Assembly: GCA_948099385.1 (NCBI GenBank)
Contig: CANUEZ040000168.1
Span: 10,884,001 to 10,948,000 of the forward strand
Source of the DNA: Fasciola hepatica
Lineage: Eukaryota > Platyhelminthes > Trematoda > Plagiorchiida > Fasciolidae
Direction: 5' to 3'
Length of the DNA: 64,000 bases
Part shown: positions 57,055-64,000 of the stretch, in pieces
Position numbering within the stretch: position 1 is the stretch's first letter
Layout of the letters: every line of letters begins with the position of its first letter
Notes under the pieces: generated by a model
Told to the model about the DNA's origin: nothing
Seen by the model: only the letters and a program-made list of their open reading frames with translations
The model's database searches: none
Program-made: the position numbers and the translations under genes

Positions 57055-57500
57055 GTAGCATAATTACCGAATCCCAAAGTCAGAACAAGATTGATTCGCC
57101 GATTCTACGGCACCGGATTGACAAATTATGTGCACATAAATGTGTACAAGCCTCAGCTGTACAACCACAACGTCTATCAACGGAGACCGGAGTTCAACAA
57201 TAGGTCAGTGTCAAGTACCGCCGCCACGGCAGTCCGAGTCCGAATCAAAAATCAAGCCACAGCACGTGAGCAAAATATAAACAAATGTTGAAGTGTAGTG
57301 ATTGATGCTTGCCGTACTTGTTCGAGGGTCAATAAATGAAGAACATAGTCTCAACAATGCAAGTATGCAACAACGGCTGGGAAGGATTCCCACACATGTA
57401 CGTTACACGCCATATGCTCTTTTTCTGAAGAACCTGCCACTCAAATATCGTCTAAGTACAGAGAGACATTCTTCAAACAGTGTTGCTTCAAGCATCTATC
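57055..57500. mobile_element. Insertion of about 445 bp within gypsy C RT, unknown origin
   Basis: The RT frame is intact up to the GLSNAAQT block (near 57520-57545, minus) and resumes after the catalytic YVDD box (near 57050). In between lies sequence with plus-strand frames (57091-57291, 57302-57505) that match no gypsy protein. The YVDD box is missing, so this is an insertion with a deletion, or a replacement. No terminal repeats or target duplications were confirmed. Confidence 0.5.
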
Positions 57501-58330
57501 TTTGAAGGGTTTGGGCCGCATTGCTGAGCCCAAAAGGCATGCAAAAACTCGAATAGTCAGAATGGAGTTGTGACAGCGGTTTTAGGGATTTCAGCCCCAG
57601 CTACCGGGATTCGGTGGTAGGCTCTAACGAGGTCGATTCGGCTGAAAACAACAGTCAGACAGAGAAGAAGTTAGATCTTGAGTATGTGGAATGGGGTACC
57701 TGTCTGGGAGAGTAGCCTGGTTGAAGGCTCTATAGTCACCGCAGGAGCGCCAGTCGCCATTAGGTTTAGGAACCACGTGAGGGTGCGAGCCCCAAAAGCC
57801 ACTGGATGGGAGTATTATGCCCGATTCTAGCATAAATTAGAACTCAGCCTGTGCTACGCGGAGCTTGTCTAGTGCCAAGCAACGTGGTCGGCTAAATGCA
57901 GGGGGTCCTTTAGTGAGAGTATTTTTATGTGACGTTGGTGCTCACCGCGGGAAGGGGTCCAGATTACCTTAGCATTGCCGGGTAAGCTGAAAGCAGGTCT
58001 GCGTGGAGGTGTTCGGCCTGAGTTTCCATGTACAGGGGCGTGATGTGATTCACGGAGGAATACGAACCGGTTACGGAAAGGGGAGTCTGTCGGTCGACAA
58101 ATCTCCGGCATCGTGCATCGACCAGGAGTTCGAGATGGTCAGGGAGGTCGATACCTAGTATGGTAGAGGGGACGTCTGCTACTATGAACACCCAGCTGAA
58201 GGTGCCACGTAGGCCTAAGTTGAGAGTAAGTGACTTACGGACGCAAGTAGCAATAGGAGTGCCATTGACAGCACGGAGTTTTTGGACTGATGGGTTCGTT
58301 GCATTACCTGCTTCCTTTGGAATGACAAAC
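57501..58330 (-). pseudogene. Gypsy C pol: protease and N-terminal RT (broken)
   Basis: 57964-58347 runs from the protease into the region before RT: LRAVNGTPIATCVRKSLTLN, then FIVADVPSTILGIDLPDHLE. The active-site loop reads FLIDTDAA (near 58340), where the family has DTGA, so the conserved glycine is lost. 57624-57833 has IPSTLPDRYPIPH-like RT motifs (FNQATLPDRYPIPHTQDL). A frame change near 57900 and another near 57620 break it. The RT block ends at the insertion at 57500. Confidence 0.82.
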
Positions 58331-58414
58331 TGCTGCATCGGTGTCAATTAGGAACAGGCGTTCGGAAACTAAATCTCAGACATGGAACAGACGAATGCTA
58401 TTGTGGCTGCCGAC

Positions 58415-58455
58415 CGCGTTAGTCGTCGGAACGCGTTGGGATATTATTTTCACTG
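58415..58455 (-). promoter_or_regulatory. Decayed gag-pro frameshift site of gypsy C
   Basis: At the same position as in A and B the minus strand reads CAG TGA AAA TAA (58444-58455), where A has CAG GGA AAC TAA. The slippery heptamer is degraded (GTGAAAA instead of GGGAAAC). The -1 frame still leads to the protease frame and is open as far as HNSIRLFHV. An 11-nt spacer leads to a perfect 6-bp hairpin CGCGTT/AACGCG (58430-58435 with 58415-58420, 9-nt loop). Confidence 0.55.
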
Positions 58456-58950
58456 TTTGGCATCTGGGAAAGTGCAACCGGCTTCGCGGCGCCGGGCCTT
58501 CTCCCCGGACCGTTTGTGATATCGACGGTACACTGATCGAGATTAGATACCGAGGTGGTCAGGGGAAGGGCTTCTGAGGCGCTAATGTCGGTCAGAGCTG
58601 TGATAAGATGTATGGTCTCTATGGTGAGAACAACTAGGAGTGGAAAAACGTTTGAAAGCCCACTCGAAAGCAGCTATCAGAGTGTCTTCGGAGTGTGTTC
58701 CTACGGCGGGAGCGGGGGTTTGAGGGCTTCTCGAGTTTGTTACGGCAGTAATTTGCCAAAGGCACCGTTCCATAATACCGTCCGCTAGTATTGCCGCTTC
58801 TGTGAGCTTAAGATGGCTAGAAACCCCGAGCAGTGCTTGAATGTTGGGTGGTAATCGCTGTACCCACAAATGTTGAGGACGTTTTCCTCTAAAAGTTGCC
58901 CTGCCAGCTACTGCATTTCTCTCAGTAATGCTGTTACTGAATATAACGTC
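58456..58950 (-). pseudogene. Gypsy C gag, C-terminal part
   Basis: 58582-58869: MWVQRLPPNIQALLGVSSHL followed by LTEAAILADGIMERC, the end of the capsid region. Nearer the protease a zinc-knuckle relic YRRYHKRSGEKARRREAGCT is visible (about 58465-58525), with changed cysteines. Above 58870 an adjoining frame reads ALLREMQ-LAGQLLEENVLN. The N-terminal DPELWF motif is not found before 61.37 kb. Confidence 0.72.
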
Positions 58951-61370
58951 GCTTATCTGGGAAGCAACGTCACGAGGGAGGCGACCGATAATCCACTAGT
59001 AACGAGAATGCTACCGAGGCCCCACGTTCCCTCTAGCTTCGGAGTAAACCTGGAATATGCCCAAGCTTGCCCCAAGATTAGCTTCTCTGGGGAAAACGAG
59101 CCACCTGGTGACGAAATTGCTAGGATTACATCTATATTTACATATTTTGTCACTTTAAGGCGCCTTTCTTGTGGTCTGTTTTCTTTCATTGCCTCGTCAT
59201 CAGTGGAAACCTTCATGCAGTCTTTGGCAGTCGTGCTTTCGTCCGTCGTGTGACTGTGAGTGTAGTTTCTCTGAAAGGTGTCCAACTTGTTCAGCGTGCA
59301 TCATGATACACCATCTTTCCTGCTGGAACAGTGGGTACCCGGCATAATCACTTTTGTTGTGAACGGATATTTGTTTTTGGCTGTTATAGTTTTCAGGTTT
59401 TTAATGAAGAGAGGTACGGTTTGACCTTTGCCATTTTTCTGTGTTTACCATAGACAGCTAACTCACATGGATCATCCGAGCAAGTTGCACAATTACCGTC
59501 GGCATAGGTGGGTTTTGTGTACTCCACGGTAAACCGAACGCAGCGTGGAGCCTATTTGGGCCCGTCGACATCGATGCCCGAAGATGAGGTCAACGGATAT
59601 AAAAGTACTTGCAGCAAAATTTGACGTTCATTATATATCATTAGGCATTATCACATCGAGAGCCTGCGGTGGCTGTGTGTCCTATTGTCGAGGTTTCGGA
59701 TGGACATCAACCTGTCCCTCCGTACTCTTCATCAAGAATGAATTTACAGGAGTCAACTTCAGATTCGACTGCTGGTGCCAGTGAGCATATTTTCTGTGTG
59801 ACTTCATAGAATGCGTTCTTCGCAGATGCCAACATTGAGCTGGGAAACGCCAAGTCTGTGAAGACCAACATCGAATCTCTGTTACGTTTGTTTACCCATA
59901 TGTCCGTTAACTGCAGATTAACAAGTCAGCAACGGAGGGGTGTGCTGAAAGTGGCTGGGTTACAGCAAAATGAGAGCCTCTTGAGACCACAGACTCATCA
60001 AAGCAGTAAAAGGCATATCAGTTAATTAGTGGTCTCACAGCTTACTAGACGCTATCAGCTTCAGTTAGTTTTTCGCCGAGGAACCAAGCATCCACATCAA
60101 CAAGAGCATCAAAAATTGGTTCCACAATGCTCGTGATTATAGGGCAGGTGTCCAATATAGCATTGAGGTAGAATAAAACGCAGTTGCCTCATTCAACAGC
60201 GATGGTTAAGAGAAAAATATGTTTACTGTTCGACTAACATTTCAGGTATACCTTCTTTCCGTCCTCATGAATTATATTAATCAGTTATTGAATAACACTG
60301 AGGTTCTGCATTTTTTCCGTGCACCACCATCGCTATCCGTTTCACACGTGTAATTGGAAAAGGTAGCAGTTATATGCAAGCATGTGCTGCTCGATATACA
60401 TCAACAGACAGCTCCATTACGAAACTTCAAAGCAGATTATTCTCTTTTGTTCAACTTGCAAGCATCGTTGAAAAATGCAATGCCGTTTTTAAAAAAGTAT
60501 TTACATCGCATGTTTTTAGCGCTTATCACACAGCGGCACCATGATTTACTGGTAGGTCCTCAATAACAGTTTAATATTTTATTCTCTTTTGTGCAGATAT
60601 CGCAACCACAGACAACGGGATCCAAGTTTCAACGAAAAAGTACTGTGACCGATTATTGCAATGTTGTACAAAATACGCTTTTAGTGAATGTAGATAAATT
60701 TTTCGTGTCACGAAATTGGCTTTCAATTTTCAAATATGAGTTCGTCGGAAATTTGTGTGTGGGGGATGCTTACGCAAAAGGCCAAATAAGAAATAAAGTC
60801 TAGCAGTAGCCTATGAAGCTGCAGTTAGTACCTTTTTCGCTTAACGTAATATAGAGGTTGGAGCCAGCTCCAGGTTTACCCCAAATTTGTCCCCGGGGCA
60901 GTCTTGGGGCAACGGTAATGCTGCCCCAAGTTTTTCAATAAAAAGCTTGGGTAAGCCTCAAGTATGCCTCGTGTTTGCCCCGTGCGTGCCCCATGGAGCA
61001 CACTTGGGGTGTGCTACTGGGGTCGTTTGTGATTCTACGTGATTCAGACTGCCTCTGTCATGTGAAACCAGAGTTGTGGATCATGAACAAAATATCAGGG
61101 ATGGCTAGGGAGACTGTCAAAAAGGGCGGCTCTGCACCAGGCTTGAGGTCGTTGCCAGTCATATGTGCAATGGTGTATCAAATGTAAAACTATACACCGA
61201 TCAATTTAGCAACGATGAAACCCGTATAATACCAATAAAAAGAAAATATAATGTGAACATGGTAGCCGAAATCGAGGTTTACAGTTTGTATGTCGGGAAA
61301 AAGTATATGTGCCAAAGAATAAACATGACTGAAGGACTAGAGAGTGTCCTTGGTGGAATGAACTTGTTGT
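58951..61370. other. Unassigned sequence inside gypsy C, between gag and 5' LTR
   Basis: About 2.4 kb lies where the gag N terminus and 5' leader of gypsy C are expected, far longer than the equivalent in gypsy A (about 0.3 kb plus the gag N terminus). Plus-strand frames (60354-60566, 60591-60803, 61163-61399) show no known domain. It probably contains one or more insertions. A hairpin-rich segment lies at 60860-61020. Confidence 0.4.
60903..60930. repeat. Perfect hairpin CTTGGGGCA/TGCCCCAAG
   Basis: 9-bp perfect arms around a 10-nt loop, followed by TTTTTCAATAAAAA and further CTTGGG/CCCC motifs, then a second hairpin AGCACAC/GTGTGCT (60997-61015). The cluster resembles the terminal or subterminal structure of a small non-autonomous element, but no boundary was found. 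Confidence 0.6.
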
Positions 61371-61372
61371 TC

Positions 61373-61382
61373 GGGCTCACCA
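61373..61382 (-). other. Primer-binding site of gypsy C
   Basis: Minus-strand TGGTGAGCCC lies one base after the 5' LTR. It is complementary to a tRNA 3' end GGGCUCACCA. Gypsy A has the same site with one change. Confidence 0.72.
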
Positions 61383-61383
61383 G

Positions 61384-61652
61384 TTTAGGATTCTCCTAAG
61401 TTGCGTCAGGGCCTGCTGCTGTATGGAGTCTATAGCCCCTGTTCCTCGGTTTGTGACACTTTAGTGAATATAGCCGGCAGCGCACGAAAGAGCAGAACGC
61501 AAAACGCTGGAGTGAACAACGTGTGTATTGGAGGAACCCAGCGGCGTGCAGACGGTGTACGCAGGCGGAGCAAGTGGTGCCAAAAAATTCGGTGACGGTT
61601 CAAATAAACAAACTTGTTTGTCCTGGTAATAGTGTCGTATTGGCAGCACTAC
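61384..61652 (-). repeat. Gypsy C 5' LTR (about 269 bp)
   Basis: Partner of 54051-54308. It contains an extra block near GGTGTACGCAGGCGG that appears partly duplicated compared with the 3' LTR. Confidence 0.85.
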
Positions 61653-64000
61653 GGAAGCGGTTACTAGTTTTCACCCACACGAATTCCTGATAGTGATGCA
61701 TGTGCATTACTGAGGCTTACTGTGGACCTCCTACCACAGGGCCCGCTCGATGTCAAAGTCATCTAAAGCACCATCCAGTGGTCCCAAATCAAATAACGAG
61801 AGGTCCAGTTTCGACGGTGCCCTCTTTCTTCCCATGACGAAAGTGTGAACACAAATTGCGGCCGACATTCGCTCAAAGAGCCGGTCACGTGCACAGAAAT
61901 GCCACAGAAAATGGAACGAAAAAATATACTTGTCATTTTACCAGCGCATCCTGGGCTATTGCAAAGGTTTCCTCTCATTTCTTCTGCTGTATTTTGCCCC
62001 TCGTGGACACGATACTTCGCTTGATGGTTTTTCCTTCTTGAGATTCCATCTTTCTTCCACCAGAGGCGAATCCCTGGAGTAAGATGATACTTACTACTTC
62101 CCTTGTAAGTTATTTTACCTTTTCAGGGGGCTCTGTTCATTTTCACCTCCGCAAACCTGGGAAAAAATGGTATCCATCCGCGCACCTTCCTGGAACTCTT
62201 ACCTGTCTCCTTGCATCATCACCAATTACCTTTTCAAATAAACTTCAGTATGGATCGCTGAACAGTTGCTTGCATATTCAGTGCAAACAGTGCATTGTCT
62301 GCCTACCAAAACAATGCCCGTCTTAGATCCGGCCGATTTCTTACTGTTGTCACAGGTTACTCAAATTTGAACCATACTTACCGAGTATTTCTTTGTCACC
62401 TTAGCTCATAAAAGGTCTCCCCAGGCTCATTCCGCTTTTGTGAATTTTTCGTCTGCTGGGGTGATACTGTAAACTTTGATCATGCTTATATGCGTGCCGC
62501 CGGGCCACGGTCGAGAAATGTACCATTATTATTATATTAACGGAAAACTCGACGGTATAGAAGGGTAGATCTTCAGAGATCAGATACAGCAAACCAACGG
62601 CCTGTATGGTGGTAACATTTTGCTGGAAAGATGCTGACGGTATCAGCCACAAGGAAAGAGAACAACAGGTCCGATGGACAGAGGGAGGGGATTCGACAGC
62701 GGTGATCGACGAAATAGTTGGAGGAAAGCCGGTAAGTTTTGGGCGAATTATTTGTATCAGTACAGGTATGTCACGGAGTATCAACAAAAATATTAAATTA
62801 CGGTGATAAGTCGATCCGGGGTGGGCCATATGGTGACTTCTGAGGTGAAGAGCGTGAAAAAACTATAACGGAGTCGGAAGAAGATTGGTGAACAGATGAC
62901 CGTTTTGGTAGCCGGATCACACCACAACGGTAAAGAGATAGCTACTGGAACAGTGGGTCTGGTGACAGAAACGGGAACGGGATATCGGATTCAGAATAAA
63001 ACGGAACAGTCAGCAGAGGTGTCAGTAGAATTTGGTGGTTGGATATTGATGCAGCCAGTTGCATAGCTGGCGGGTGACAACTCTGGGGGAATAAGGAGAC
63101 CACCAAAGTGACAAAGAGAAGGCCGGAAGAAAAGCGGCAGCATGAAGGGGGTTGCTTGCCCGTACTGTGTCGATCGAGGAACATTGGCGCAAAAATGGAA
63201 GGTAAATCCGTATAAAGTGCGCATAGCTAGAGAGATCACAAAGTGGATAGTTCGCAGAAAAGATGGTGGGGTAGGCGACAGGTAAGTGCACCCCTGGTAA
63301 TGAACATTCAGTTGAGTGTACCATGAGATGATGATAAGCGAATAAAGCCGCACGACATGAAACTGAGAGGGCTGGAGTGCAACAACGGCTACGGAACACA
63401 ACAATTCAAACATCGGGGGTTATTGCTGAATATAGATGCCGGTTACTTACTGAGTTATTAAACGAGTCAAAGGGGTGACACAATTTGAGAGAAAGAGAGA
63501 CTGCCAAGGTGACGAAAGAAAGGTCGGCGAAGGAGAGGTAGGCATTCAGCTGGTTTACCACTGTGTAATAGATGGATAATGATATATCGGCACGAGGGTG
63601 AAGGTTGAGATGATTCTATTTGAGATGGGTTGCAAAATGATTGCACTGGCGACAGCATGTAAAATGTATTGCTGTGATGGGCGGACAGTAAGTGAATAAC
63701 TGTTGATGACTATTTTGGCAGGGGCCTTCAGGTAGTGACAACGGAGGAGCTGCGTAGTGAATACGTCTGCGACGTACAAATGTGGAGGAGTCTTGGTGCA
63801 CTACAGGATAAGGATAAGGCAATGAAAGGACACTGTGTAGTCGAACATCTGGACTGTTGGAGGGCAAATAATCAGTAATGGCATTGCTGACTAATGGAAG
63901 GCTGCGGAATATATTTCTTCGAAGGGCATTGTTTAGTGGTCGTGGTGAGAGAATAAACAGTGACAATACATGTGCCGGTGAATGAGTAATAGCAGCAAAT
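61653..64000. other. Unresolved sequence, purine-rich from about 62.8 kb
   Basis: No recognised gene. A retroposon-like tail lies at 62509-62539. From about 62.8 kb the plus strand becomes rich in G and A, as at 33.4-36.2 kb. Long minus frames (62942-63413, 63467-63966) look like by-products of this composition; a partly repeated motif (ACAAAGAGAAGGCCGG near 63110, ACGAAAGAAAGGTCGG near 63515) suggests a tandem or repeated element. Confidence 0.35.
62509..62539 (+). repeat. Retroposon 3' tail with ATT units
   Basis: GGTCGAGAAATGTACC is followed by ATTATTATTATATT. This is the clearest example of the tail junction seen at four places in the window. Confidence 0.65.

Noticed and set aside
62942..63413. 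140-codon minus frame with Leu/Ser/Pro-rich protein
   Set aside because: Composition follows the purine bias of the plus strand; two other frames over the same bases are also open and none has a known domain.

Overview
The window reads as eukaryotic repeat-rich DNA, most likely from a parasitic flatworm and possibly a tapeworm. That placement is an inference from the mix of Ty3/gypsy, BEL/Pao and CR1/jockey-like LINE proteins and from the near absence of host exons; no sequence search was possible. I see no bacterial genes, rRNA, tRNA or CRISPR array, and only one convincing host coding exon: a multi-pass membrane protein resembling TMEM185 at 18445-19014 (minus).

Layout. 0-10.4 kb: an old gypsy element (B, minus strand) split by a complete younger gypsy element (A, 1706-7086) with 294-bp LTRs that differ at two positions. 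10.6-13.8 kb: a 5'-truncated LINE (family alpha, plus), then untranslated sequence with a partial tandem duplication and an (ATTATC)n tail. 15-19 kb: a LINE beta scrap, dispersed repeats and the host exon. 22.9-33.1 kb: two decayed LINE beta copies flanking a decayed LINE gamma copy. 33.4-36.2 kb: purine-rich sequence with (TA)n tracts. 36.2-38.95 kb: a LINE alpha copy whose 917-codon endonuclease/RT frame is still open (minus). 39.4-40.3 kb: BEL and LINE alpha fragments. 41.3-52 kb: a LINE alpha copy apparently split by a BEL/Pao element with 476-bp LTRs that differ at three positions. 54.05-61.65 kb: an older gypsy element (C, minus) with diverged LTRs and at least one insertion. 61.7-64 kb: unresolved sequence.

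The coding parts work only as retrotransposon modules: Gag, protease, RT, RNase H and integrase in the LTR elements, endonuclease and RT in the LINEs. Almost all are broken by stops, frameshifts or deletions. The most informative feature is shared cis-architecture. Gypsy A and B carry an intact slippery heptamer (GGGAAAC/T) followed by a stem-loop at the gag-pro boundary, and C has a decayed version in register. A and C also share a primer-binding site (TGGTGAGCCC-like) and a polypurine tract (GGGAGGAGACCC-like). I did not find a clearly new biological system; the findings are about retroelement biology and a few unexplained repeats.
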